Assembly (NCBI GenBank): GCA_035556395.1
Contig: DATMFB010000142.1
Coordinates: 1 to 25,026, forward strand
Direction: 5' to 3'
From: 73-13 sp035556395
GTDB lineage: Bacteria; Actinomycetota; Actinomycetes; Actinomycetales; Microbacteriaceae
DNA length: 25,026 bases
Shown here: positions 7,336-14,926 of the stretch, piece after piece
Position numbering within the stretch: position 1 is the stretch's first letter
Layout of the letters: each line of letters begins with the position of its first letter
The notes under the pieces: model-generated
Seen by the model: only the letters and a program-made list of their open reading frames with translations
Told to the model about the DNA's origin: nothing
The model's database searches: none
Position numbers and translations under genes: made by a program

Positions 7336-8730
7336 GTGCGGGATCGCGTGCTCACGTGGGAGGTGCCGGGCGGCGTCGATGCCGAGGGCGCGTTCGCCGC
7401 GGTGTGGGGCGATGCGGAGCACGCGTTCTGGCTCGACAGCGGGGGAGGCGCCGCCGGGACGAGCTTCCTCGGGGCCGCGGAATGGGCCGTCGACGCCGAG
7501 GAGATCCGCACCAGGGGCGGGGACGTGCTCGGCTGGCTGCGCTCCGAGCGCGCGCGCTGGGACGTGGACGTCTCGGACGCGCCCGGCGGATTCGCGCTCG
7601 GGATCGTCGGCTGGCTCGGGTACGAGCTCTACGCCGAGACGATGAGCCTCGGGGCGATGGCGCCGCGTCGCTACCCCGACGCGCTCTTCATGCGAGTCGA
7701 TCGAGCGCTCGCGATCGATCACGCGACGGGCCGCGCGCGGCTCCTCGCCAGGGGACGCGACTGGTCCGGTGAGCTCGCGGAGTGGCGCGATGGCGTTCTC
7801 GCGACGCTGGAGGCCCTTCGACTCGCTTCGCTCGCTCAGGGAGCGACAGGCGAAGCGGCAGCCGAGGCCGCAGGCCGAGTCGAAGGGCCGCATCCCGTCA
7901 CCTGGGCCTACTCCGACGCCGAATATCTGCAGATGATCCGCGAATGCCAGCACGCGATCGCCGAGGGCGACGCGTACGTCCTCTGCCTGACGACCGAGGC
8001 GCGCGTCGCGGGGGAGTTCGACGCGTGGGAGGTCTACCGCCGGCTGCGCCGCAGCTCGCCATCGCACCACGGGGCGTACCTGCGCTCGGGCACCGTCGCG
8101 CTGCTCAGCGCCTCGCCCGAGCAGTTCCTCACGGTCGACCGGAACGGGTGGGTCGAGACGAAGCCGATCAAGGGGACGCGCCCGCGCGGCGCGACCCCCG
8201 CGGCCGACACGTCGCTCGCCGCGCAGCTGCGGGCCGACGAGAAGGAGCGCGCGGAGAACGTCATGATCGTCGATCTCATGCGCAACGACCTGTCCCGCGT
8301 GTGCGAGGTCGGGACGGTCGAGGTCGTCAAGCTGCTCGACGTCGAGACCTATCCGCACGTCCACCAGCTCGTCTCGACGGTGGGCGGGCGCCTCGCACCC
8401 GGGCGGGACGCCGTCCATGCGATCGGCTCGTGCTTCCCGGCCGGATCGATGACGGGTGCGCCGAAGCACTCCGCGGTGTCGATCCTGTCGCGGCTCGAGG
8501 CCAGGAGCCGCGGCATCTACTCGGGCGCGTTCGGGTATCTCGGTTACGACGGCGCGGTCGACCTCGCGATGACGATCCGCTCGATCGTGATCGATCCGGC
8601 AGGCGCGACGATCGGGACGGGGGGCGGCATCACGGCGCTCTCGGTCCCGGAGGAGGAGCTGGAGGAGACGCGCCTCAAGGCTGCGGCGCTGCTCGGCGCC
8701 CTCGACGAGCCACCAGCCGCGAACCGGTAG
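7336..8730 (+). CDS. pabB: Aminodeoxychorismate synthase component I
   Basis: 464 residues from the GTG at 7336, with GGAG nine bases upstream; a GTG at 7348 is an alternative. It combines chorismate with ammonia from the glutamine amidotransferase subunit to give 4-amino-4-deoxychorismate, for folate synthesis. The chorismate-binding domain is complete: PIKGTRPRG with Lys279 (the PabB-type nucleophile; TrpE has Ala here), ERAENVMIVDLMRNDLSRVC, CFPAGSMTGAPK, SGAFGYLGYDGAVDL and GGGITALS. No pabA or pabC is adjacent. Codons about 159-185 are made of a REP-like palindrome inserted in frame in the linker between the N-terminal domain and the chorismate-binding domain. The stop is five bases before the leuS ATG. 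Confidence 0.9.
   Translation: MRDRVLTWEVPGGVDAEGAFAAVWGDAEHAFWLDSGGGAAGTSFLGAAEWAVDAEEIRTRGGDVLGWLRSERARWDVDVSDAPGGFALGIVGWLGYELYAETMSLGAMAPRRYPDALFMRVDRALAIDHATGRARLLARGRDWSGELAEWRDGVLATLEALRLASLAQGATGEAAAEAAGRVEGPHPVTWAYSDAEYLQMIRECQHAIAEGDAYVLCLTTEARVAGEFDAWEVYRRLRRSSPSHHGAYLRSGTVALLSASPEQFLTVDRNGWVETKPIKGTRPRGATPAADTSLAAQLRADEKERAENVMIVDLMRNDLSRVCEVGTVEVVKLLDVETYPHVHQLVSTVGGRLAPGRDAVHAIGSCFPAGSMTGAPKHSAVSILSRLEARSRGIYSGAFGYLGYDGAVDLAMTIRSIVIDPAGATIGTGGGITALSVPEEELEETRLKAAALLGALDEPPAANR
7812..7889. repeat. REP-like palindromic element inside pabB
   Basis: A perfect 14-bp terminal inverted repeat: GGCCCTTCGACTCG (7812-7825) and CGAGTCGAAGGGCC (7876-7889). The left half continues CTTCGCTCGCTCAGGGAGCG and the right half reads GAGGCCGCAGGCCGAG, both matching the intergenic element at 24654-24793. 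The element is 78 bp, 26 codons, and keeps the pabB frame. Confidence 0.8.
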
Positions 8731-8735
8731 GCTCG

Positions 8736-11318
8736 ATGGCCGTGACTGACGGCGACGAGACGACGCACGCCGAGGATGGCGTTCTGTACGACATCCACGC
8801 CATCCAGGCGAAGTGGCTCGAGCACTGGGACGCGCACGGGACCTTCATCACGAAGGACGACGACCCGCGGCCGCGCAAGTACGTCCTCGACATGTTCCCC
8901 TACCCGTCGGGCGATCTGCACATGGGGCATGCGGAGGCGTTCGCCTTCGGCGACATCGTCGCCCGCTACTGGCGTCAGCGCGGGTTCAACGTCCTGCACC
9001 CGATCGGCTGGGACTCGTTCGGGCTGCCCGCGGAGAACGCGGCCATCCAGCGGGTCGCGAACCCCGTCACCTGGACGTACGACAACATCGCGCAGCAGAA
9101 GGCCTCGATGCGCCGCTACGGCGTGTCGTTCGACTGGACGCGGGTGCTGCACACGAGCGACCCCGAGTACTACAAGTGGAACCAGTGGATCTTCCTGCAG
9201 ATGTTCGAGCGGGGGCTCGCGTATCGCAAGGAGTCCTACGTCAACTGGGACCCGATCGACCAGACCGTGCTCGCGAACGAGCAGGTGCTCGCCGACGGGA
9301 CCTCGGAGCGCACGGGCGCGCTCGTCGAGAAGAAGAAGCTGACGCAGTGGTACCTCAAGATCACCGACTACGCGGACCGGCTCCTCGACGACCTCAACCA
9401 GCTCGAGGGCGCCTGGCCCTCGCGCGTGCTGCAGATGCAGCGCAACTGGATCGGCCGTTCGACGGGGGCCGACGTCGACTTCCGGATCGAGGGGCGCGAG
9501 GAGCCGGTGACCGTCTTCACGACGCGTCCCGACACGCTCTACGGGGCGACGTTCATGGTCGTCGCACCCGACTCCGACCTCGCGATCGAGCTCGCCGCGG
9601 GCGCGACGCCCGAGGTGCAGGTCGCGTTCAAGGAGTACCTCGAGCGCACGCAGCGCCTCAGTGAGATCGACCGGCAGGACGCCGCCCGGCCGAAGACGGG
9701 CGTCCCGCTCGGGCGCTTCGCGATCAACCCCGTCAACGGCGAGCGTCTGCCGATCTGGGCCGGCGACTACGTGCTCGCCCACTACGGGCACGGTGCGATC
9801 ATGGCGGTGCCGGCGCACGACCAGCGCGACCTCGACTTCGCGCGCACGTTCGACCTGCCGATCCGCATCGTCGTCGACACCACCGCGCCCATCACCGGGG
9901 CGATTCCCGTCATCCCGACCGATCCGGAGACGGGCGAGCTGATGATCCCGGTCACGCTCGAGGCGCTCGACCCGGCGACGACCGGCCAGGCGCTCGGCGG
10001 CGACGGCCGGCTGACGAACTCGGGCCCGCTCGACGGGCTGTCCAAGCAGAACGCGATCAAGCGCGCGATCGAGATGCTCGAGGAGTCGGGCCAGGGCCGG
10101 GCGTCGAAGAACTTCCGCCTGCGCGACTGGCTCATCTCACGCCAGCGCTTCTGGGGCACCCCGATCCCGATCGTGCACGGCGCGGACGGCGAGCTCGTCG
10201 CCGTCCCGTACGACCAGCTTCCGGTCGTCCTCCCGTCGACCGAGGGCCTCGACCTCAAGCCGAAGGGCCAGTCCCCGCTCGGCGCCGCGACCGACTGGGT
10301 TGAGGTGCCGGACCCGCGCGACGGCTCGCCGGCGAGGCGGGACCCCGACACGATGGACACGTTCGTCGACTCGTCCTGGTACTTCCTGCGCTTCCTGTCC
10401 CCGAACGACGACACGCGCGCCTTCGATCCCGCCGCCGCCGAGCGCTGGGCGCCCGTCGACCAGTACGTCGGCGGCGTCGAGCACGCGATCCTGCACCTGC
10501 TCTACGCGCGCTTCGTGACGAAGGTGCTCTTCGACATGGGCCTCGTCTCCTTCACGGAGCCGTTCAGCGCCCTGCTCAACCAGGGCATGGTGCTCACCGG
10601 CGGCAAGAAGATGTCGAAGCGCAGCGGCAAGGGCTCGCTCTTCGCCGAGGAGCTCGAGGCGCACGGTGCCGACGCGGTCCGCCTCGCGCTCGCGTTCGCG
10701 GGGCCGCCCGAGGAGAACATCAACTGGGAGGACGTGTCGCCGGCCGCATCCGCGCGCTTCCTCGGTCGGGCGTTCCGCCTCGCGACCGAGGTCACCTCCT
10801 CGCCCGACGTCGCCTGGAAGGACGGCGACGTCGCACTGCGCCGCGTGACGCACCGATTCCTCGCCGACGGCACGCAGCTCGCCGAGTCGTTCAAGTTCAA
10901 CGTGCTCGTCGCGCGGACGATGGAGCTCGTGAACGCGACGCGCAAGACGCTCGACGCGGTCGGCGGTGCCGACCCGGCGGTGCGCGAGGCCGTCGAGGTC
11001 ATCGCCGTCGCGCTCTCGCTCTTCGCGCCGTTCACCGCCGAGGAGATGTGGGAGCGGCTCGGCTACGAGCCGTCCATCGCGATCGCCGGGTGGCGCAAGG
11101 CGGACCCCGCGCTCCTCGTCGAGGACTCGGTGACGGCGATCGTCCAGGTGGACGGCAAGGTCCGCGACCGGCTCGAGGTCCCGGCGAAGATCGATGCGTC
11201 GGAGCTCGAGGCGCTCGCGCGCGCCTCGGAGAACACGTTGCGCGCGATCGGCGATCGGGAGATCGTCAAGGTGATCGTGCGAGCGCCGAACGTCGTCAAC
11301 ATCGCGACCAAGGGCTGA
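8736..11318 (+). CDS. leuS: Leucyl-tRNA synthetase
   Basis: 860 residues from ATG 8736. The GTG at 8742 is an alternative start, since TAGGCT (8728-8733) lies just upstream. It charges tRNA-Leu in the cytoplasm. Class I signatures: the HIGH motif is HMGH at 62-65 after YPSGDL, and the KMSKS loop reads KMSKR at 625-629. The CP1 editing domain is present and looks active, with TTRPDT at 262-267 and the conserved Asp362 in AHDQRD. The zinc-knuckle cysteines found in many LeuRS are absent; the region after VNWDPIDQTVLANEQV has no Cys. A tRNA-binding C-terminal domain (anticodon-binding and end domain) follows. It is tightly downstream of pabB. Confidence 0.97.
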   Translation: MAVTDGDETTHAEDGVLYDIHAIQAKWLEHWDAHGTFITKDDDPRPRKYVLDMFPYPSGDLHMGHAEAFAFGDIVARYWRQRGFNVLHPIGWDSFGLPAENAAIQRVANPVTWTYDNIAQQKASMRRYGVSFDWTRVLHTSDPEYYKWNQWIFLQMFERGLAYRKESYVNWDPIDQTVLANEQVLADGTSERTGALVEKKKLTQWYLKITDYADRLLDDLNQLEGAWPSRVLQMQRNWIGRSTGADVDFRIEGREEPVTVFTTRPDTLYGATFMVVAPDSDLAIELAAGATPEVQVAFKEYLERTQRLSEIDRQDAARPKTGVPLGRFAINPVNGERLPIWAGDYVLAHYGHGAIMAVPAHDQRDLDFARTFDLPIRIVVDTTAPITGAIPVIPTDPETGELMIPVTLEALDPATTGQALGGDGRLTNSGPLDGLSKQNAIKRAIEMLEESGQGRASKNFRLRDWLISRQRFWGTPIPIVHGADGELVAVPYDQLPVVLPSTEGLDLKPKGQSPLGAATDWVEVPDPRDGSPARRDPDTMDTFVDSSWYFLRFLSPNDDTRAFDPAAAERWAPVDQYVGGVEHAILHLLYARFVTKVLFDMGLVSFTEPFSALLNQGMVLTGGKKMSKRSGKGSLFAEELEAHGADAVRLALAFAGPPEENINWEDVSPAASARFLGRAFRLATEVTSSPDVAWKDGDVALRRVTHRFLADGTQLAESFKFNVLVARTMELVNATRKTLDAVGGADPAVREAVEVIAVALSLFAPFTAEEMWERLGYEPSIAIAGWRKADPALLVEDSVTAIVQVDGKVRDRLEVPAKIDASELEALARASENTLRAIGDREIVKVIVRAPNVVNIATKG

Positions 11319-11367
11319 TTCATCCACAGGTCGGGTCTTTCCGGGCTCGAGCGGCGGCGGCCGTCCC

Positions 11368-11373
11368 TAGTTT
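11368..11373 (+). promoter_or_regulatory. -10 element for comEA-comEC
   Basis: TAGTTT is followed by six bases and the ATG at 11380, indicating a leaderless comEA message. No clear -35 is visible. Confidence 0.45.
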
Positions 11374-11379
11374 GTCGGG

Positions 11380-12024
11380 ATGGCGGATGTCTCCCGAGCA
11401 CGGCCCGCGCGCGCTGAGCGCGCGGAAGGCGACGCGCCGATCCTCGTCGGACCCCCGCGGGCACGCCTGCGTCTCGCGATCGGCGCCGTCGTGGTGCTGT
11501 TGCTCGCCGGGCTCGGCGGCGCCGTCATCGCGGGCCTGACCGCGCCCCGCGGCGGCACGGTCCTGGTCCCGGGGCCATCGCCCGCGGCGACCGATGACGT
11601 GCTCACGGTCGTCGTGCACGTCCTCGGGGCGGTGGTCGCACCCGGCCTCTACCGGCTGCGAGAGGGCGCGCGGGTCGTCGACGGCATCGCGGCAGCAGGC
11701 GGATTCGGACCGGAGGCGGAGCGCAGCGGGCTGAATCTCGCGCGCGTGCTCAACGACGCGGAGCAGCTCGTCGTCCCGGTCATCGGCGCGGTGCCGGAGA
11801 CCGTGGGCGGGGCAGCCGGGCTCGCGGCCGACGGGCGGGTGAACCTCAACACCGCGGACCGCGCCGCGCTCGAGACGCTCCCGCGCGTCGGCCCCGCGAT
11901 GGCGGACCGGATCATCGCGTGGCGGGACCGCAACGGCGGGTTCCGAGCGGCTGAGGACCTCCTGCAGGTCGCGGGCATCGGCGAGAAGACGTTCGACGCC
12001 ATGCGGGAGCTGGTGTCCGTGTGA
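11380..12024 (+). CDS. comEA: ComEA-type DNA-binding competence protein
   Basis: 214 residues. A cytoplasmic basic start is followed by one membrane anchor (about 31-53), a Pro/Ala linker, an SLBB domain (about 74-136: VHVLGAVVAPGLYRLREGARV) and two helix-hairpin-helix motifs (about 153-214: VNLNTADRAALETLPRVGPA and LLQVAGIGEKTFDAM). This is the full ComEA layout: a membrane-tethered receptor that binds incoming double-stranded DNA outside the cell and hands it to ComEC. Its stop overlaps the comEC start by four bases (GTGA), so translation is coupled. Confidence 0.93.
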   Translation: MADVSRARPARAERAEGDAPILVGPPRARLRLAIGAVVVLLLAGLGGAVIAGLTAPRGGTVLVPGPSPAATDDVLTVVVHVLGAVVAPGLYRLREGARVVDGIAAAGGFGPEAERSGLNLARVLNDAEQLVVPVIGAVPETVGGAAGLAADGRVNLNTADRAALETLPRVGPAMADRIIAWRDRNGGFRAAEDLLQVAGIGEKTFDAMRELVSV

Positions 12025-14393
12025 GCGTCGGGCCGCCGCGCGTCGCCCGCCGCCGGCCGGGCCGCGATCTGCGCCTGCTGCCGGCCGCGATCGGCGTCTG
12101 GATATCGGCCGCGGTGCTCGTCGGCATGCCGGAGGCGGTGCCCGCCGCCGCATCGGCGGCGTGGATGCTCGCCATCGTGAGCACGATCGCGGCGATCCTG
12201 CTGCGGAGCCGGGAGCGTGCAGTCGGCGGGCTCGCCGCGCTCGCGCTCGCCGTCGGGAGCGTCGCCCTCGTCGCGACGTCGCTCGCGTTGCGCGCGGACA
12301 TCCGTGCGCCGCCGGCACTCGCCGATACGCGGGGCCCGGTCGAGGTCCGCCTCGTCGTCACCGAGGAGGCGGACGCGGGCGGCGACCGCCTGCGCGGCAC
12401 CGCCTCGATGGTCGGCGAGGCGGTGGGGGAGATGCCGGTGCTCGTCGTCGGGACGCGCCTCGAGGAGGACGTCGGGATCGGGGCGACGCTGCAGGTGCGC
12501 GGGACGGTGTCCCCGACCGGTCCGGGCGGCGGGCTCGCGGCGATCGTCGTCGCGGACGGCGCGGCGCCCGAAGTCCTCGCGCCGCCGCCCGCCTGGCTCG
12601 AATGGGGCAACGCGATGCGCGCGGGCTTCCGCGACGTCGCGGCCGAGCTGCCGGGCGACGGCGGCGCGCTGCTCACCGGACTCGCGATCGGCGACGACCG
12701 CGGCGTGCCCCAGACGCTCGCCGACGCGATGCGCTCGAGCAGTCTGACGCACCTCACCGCGGTGTCGGGCGCGAACTGCGCGATCGTCGTCGGGGCGGTC
12801 ATGATCGGGGGCGCTCTCCTGGGCGTGCGGCGACGCTGGCGGATCGCCGGCGCGCTCGGCGTCCTCGCGGCATTCGTCGTCCTGGTGACGCCGCAGCCGA
12901 GCGTCGTCCGGGCGGCGGTGATGGCGGCGTTCGCGCTCGGCGGGCTCGCGCTCGCGCGGCCCATGCGCGGCCTGCCGCTGCTCTGCCTCGCGGTCGTCGG
13001 GATCCTCATCGTCGATCCCTGGGCGTCTCGCGAACTCGGCTTCGTCCTCTCCGCGTTCGCGACCGCCGGTCTGCTCGTGCTGAGCGGTCCGCTCGGGCGC
13101 GTCATCGCGTTCGCCATGCCGCAGCGCCTCGCGCTCGCCATCGCCGTGCCGCTCGCCGCGCAGCTCGCGTGTCAACCTGCGATCGCGGTCATCGATGCCT
13201 CGCTGCCGGCCTATGGTGTCGTCGCGAATCTCCTCGCCGTGCCCGCTGCGCCGCTCGCGACGATGGCCGGGCTGCTCGCCTGTCTCGCCGCGCCCGTGCT
13301 GCCGCCGCTCGCGACTGGGCTCGCGTGGCTCGCCTGGCTGCCGTCGAGCTGGATCGGAGGCGTCGCGACGACGTTCGCGGCGATGCCGGCGGCTCGGCTG
13401 CCCTGGCCGGAGGGCATCGCCGGCATCGGCCTCTACGCGTTGCTGGCGCTGGCGATCGCGTTCGTCGCGCTCGGACGCGGGCGGGCGAGACTCGTCGGCG
13501 GGCTCGTGACCGGCGCGATCGTCGCAGGCTTCGCGGGTGCGCTCGCCGCGTCGCACGCCGCGGTGCTCGCACGCCCGGTCGATTGGCAGTTCGCGATGTG
13601 CGACGTCGGGCAGGGCGACGCCGCGGTCGTGCGCAGTGCCGGCGCGGTCGCGGTCATCGATGCCGGGCCGGATCCCGAGTCGCTCTCGTCATGCCTGGCG
13701 GAGCTCGGGATCGCTCAGGTCGATCTCCTGATCCTGACCCACTTCGACCGCGACCATGCCGGTGGCAGCGGGGCGCTCGTCGGGCGGGTCGCCCGCGTGC
13801 TGACCGGACCGACCGACGCGGCAGCCGAGACGCGTGTGCTCGGCCCGCTGGCGGCGGCCGGTGCCGTCGTGGAGGAGGTCAGTCGAGGGGATGCGGGCAT
13901 GCTCGGTGCGCTCACCTGGCGGATCCTGTGGCCGCGTGCCGATCCCGCCATCGCGCCCGGCAATGACGCGAGCGTCGTCGTACGGTTCGCCGCAGCGGGC
14001 GACGGCTGCCCGCTCGGCGGCTGCCTGACCTCGGTGCTGCTCGGCGATCTCGGCGAGAGCGCGCAGCTTCGGCTCCTCGCGAGCGGCCCCATCGGCCAGA
14101 GTGCCGTCGTGAAGGTGAGCCATCACGGAAGCGCCGATCAGTCCGAGCGGCTCTATCAGGCGATCGCGGCGCCGATCGCGCTCATCGGCGTCGGTGCGGA
14201 CAACGACTACGGGCATCCGACCGACCGACTCCTCGCCATGCTGGCGCGCACCGGAGCGGAGATCGGCCGCACCGACGAGGATGGTCTGCTGCTCGTCGCG
14301 ATGGATGCTGGGGGCGGCCTCGCGCTCTGGCGAGCCAAGTCGCTTCGTCCTCCGGAAAGCCAGGCGCGTCACCGTACCCGCCCCGGATTGTGA
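12021..14393 (+). CDS. comEC: ComEC/Rec2 DNA-uptake channel
   Basis: 790 residues from the GTG at 12021 within the GTGA overlap. It has N-terminal helices with an OB-like DUF4131 region (about 95-190), the Competence domain of about ten helices (starting GLAIGDDRG...SSLTHLTAVSGANCAI), and a C-terminal metallo-beta-lactamase-like domain from about 520. The last shows CDVGQGDA (527-534) and the metal motif THFDRDH (573-579), then KVSHHGS and GADNDYGHP. The channel passes one DNA strand across the cytoplasmic membrane while the other is degraded. All visible catalytic motifs are intact. Whether the organism is naturally competent cannot be told, as no pilus genes are in the window. Confidence 0.95.
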   Translation: MSVGPPRVARRRPGRDLRLLPAAIGVWISAAVLVGMPEAVPAAASAAWMLAIVSTIAAILLRSRERAVGGLAALALAVGSVALVATSLALRADIRAPPALADTRGPVEVRLVVTEEADAGGDRLRGTASMVGEAVGEMPVLVVGTRLEEDVGIGATLQVRGTVSPTGPGGGLAAIVVADGAAPEVLAPPPAWLEWGNAMRAGFRDVAAELPGDGGALLTGLAIGDDRGVPQTLADAMRSSSLTHLTAVSGANCAIVVGAVMIGGALLGVRRRWRIAGALGVLAAFVVLVTPQPSVVRAAVMAAFALGGLALARPMRGLPLLCLAVVGILIVDPWASRELGFVLSAFATAGLLVLSGPLGRVIAFAMPQRLALAIAVPLAAQLACQPAIAVIDASLPAYGVVANLLAVPAAPLATMAGLLACLAAPVLPPLATGLAWLAWLPSSWIGGVATTFAAMPAARLPWPEGIAGIGLYALLALAIAFVALGRGRARLVGGLVTGAIVAGFAGALAASHAAVLARPVDWQFAMCDVGQGDAAVVRSAGAVAVIDAGPDPESLSSCLAELGIAQVDLLILTHFDRDHAGGSGALVGRVARVLTGPTDAAAETRVLGPLAAAGAVVEEVSRGDAGMLGALTWRILWPRADPAIAPGNDASVVVRFAAAGDGCPLGGCLTSVLLGDLGESAQLRLLASGPIGQSAVVKVSHHGSADQSERLYQAIAAPIALIGVGADNDYGHPTDRLLAMLARTGAEIGRTDEDGLLLVAMDAGGGLALWRAKSLRPPESQARHRTRPGL

Positions 14394-14459
14394 ACTGTGC
14401 AATTCGGGGCACGATCCGATACCTATCCAGTCGGATCGAGACAGAAAATCGCACAGTTC
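14392..14459. repeat. Nested inverted repeats at the comEC stop codon
   Basis: Outer arms GAACTGTGCAATT (14392-14404) and AATCGCACAGTTC (14447-14459) pair at 12 of 13 positions. A perfect inner stem CGATCCGA (14412-14419) / TCGGATCG (14431-14438) sits inside. The outer arm overlaps the comEC stop codon. It may serve as a terminator or be a dispersed palindromic element. From 14460 to 14578 I see no gene or clear structure. Confidence 0.6.
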
Positions 14460-14578
14460 GCGACTTCAGAAGTCATCGCAGGCCGAGTCGGGAGACACGG
14501 CCGAGCGGGCGTTGCGTGCGTGAGGATCCAGCAGGCGCAAGGGGAAGGTGAACCTGCGCGGGAGGCCCATTCTCTTGG

Positions 14579-14926
14579 CTATGGCAAATCGATGTTCCAC
14601 ACACGGTTGAAGTCCTCGGCAACCAACGGCCAGACGAGTCGGCGGCCTTCATCAGCCGAGCGAATCTCCTCACACAGTGGCCCGTAGATCACGAACTCGT
14701 GAGGGATGACTCGCCCCGACCGGTCCCTGCGCTCTAAAGGATCCGGGAAGCGCAGCGCACCGCGGTCGTCGTTCGCGAGCCATACTTCGGCTCCGTCTCC
14801 GGTTCCGTAGAAGGCAGCCTCATATACCGGCAGGGGATCGACTTCCCCGCCATCTCGCAAGAAGCGAAATCCCCAAGTCTTCCCGCGGGTCGCCCAGATG
14901 AGGCGCTGCAGAGTATGGGCGGTCAC
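14579..14926 (-). CDS. Small protein of unknown family, partner of the GTPase
   Basis: 115 residues from the GTG at 14926, overlapping the GTPase stop by four bases (GTGA), so the two are translated together. I do not recognise a named family. It appears to be one compact, soluble alpha/beta domain with no signal peptide or membrane helix. Features likely to be conserved: ATRGKTWGFRFLRDGG near the N-terminus, PLPVYEAAF, a GALRFPDPLERRD segment, VIPHEFVIYGPL, and WPLVAEDFNRVWN at the end. Aromatic and basic residues cluster in the first third. By position it may be an adaptor, a GTPase-activating partner or an effector; none of these is shown by the sequence. Its GC content is lower than the flanking core genes. 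Confidence 0.75.
   Translation of the reverse strand: MTAHTLQRLIWATRGKTWGFRFLRDGGEVDPLPVYEAAFYGTGDGAEVWLANDDRGALRFPDPLERRDRSGRVIPHEFVIYGPLCEEIRSADEGRRLVWPLVAEDFNRVWNIDLP

Noticed and set aside
6220..8469. 749-codon minus-strand frame spanning pabB, the repeat and the dedA-like region
   Set aside because: It is antisense to pabB and out of frame with the DedA-like and App1-like genes; the composition is a GC artefact.
14488..14512. Possible 5' fragment of a serine tRNA (GGGAGACACGGCCGAGCGGG), which could mark an integration site
   Set aside because: No anticodon arm, T-loop (GGTTCGAATCC) or acceptor pairing follows, and integration sites usually copy the 3' end of a tRNA; the match is probably chance.
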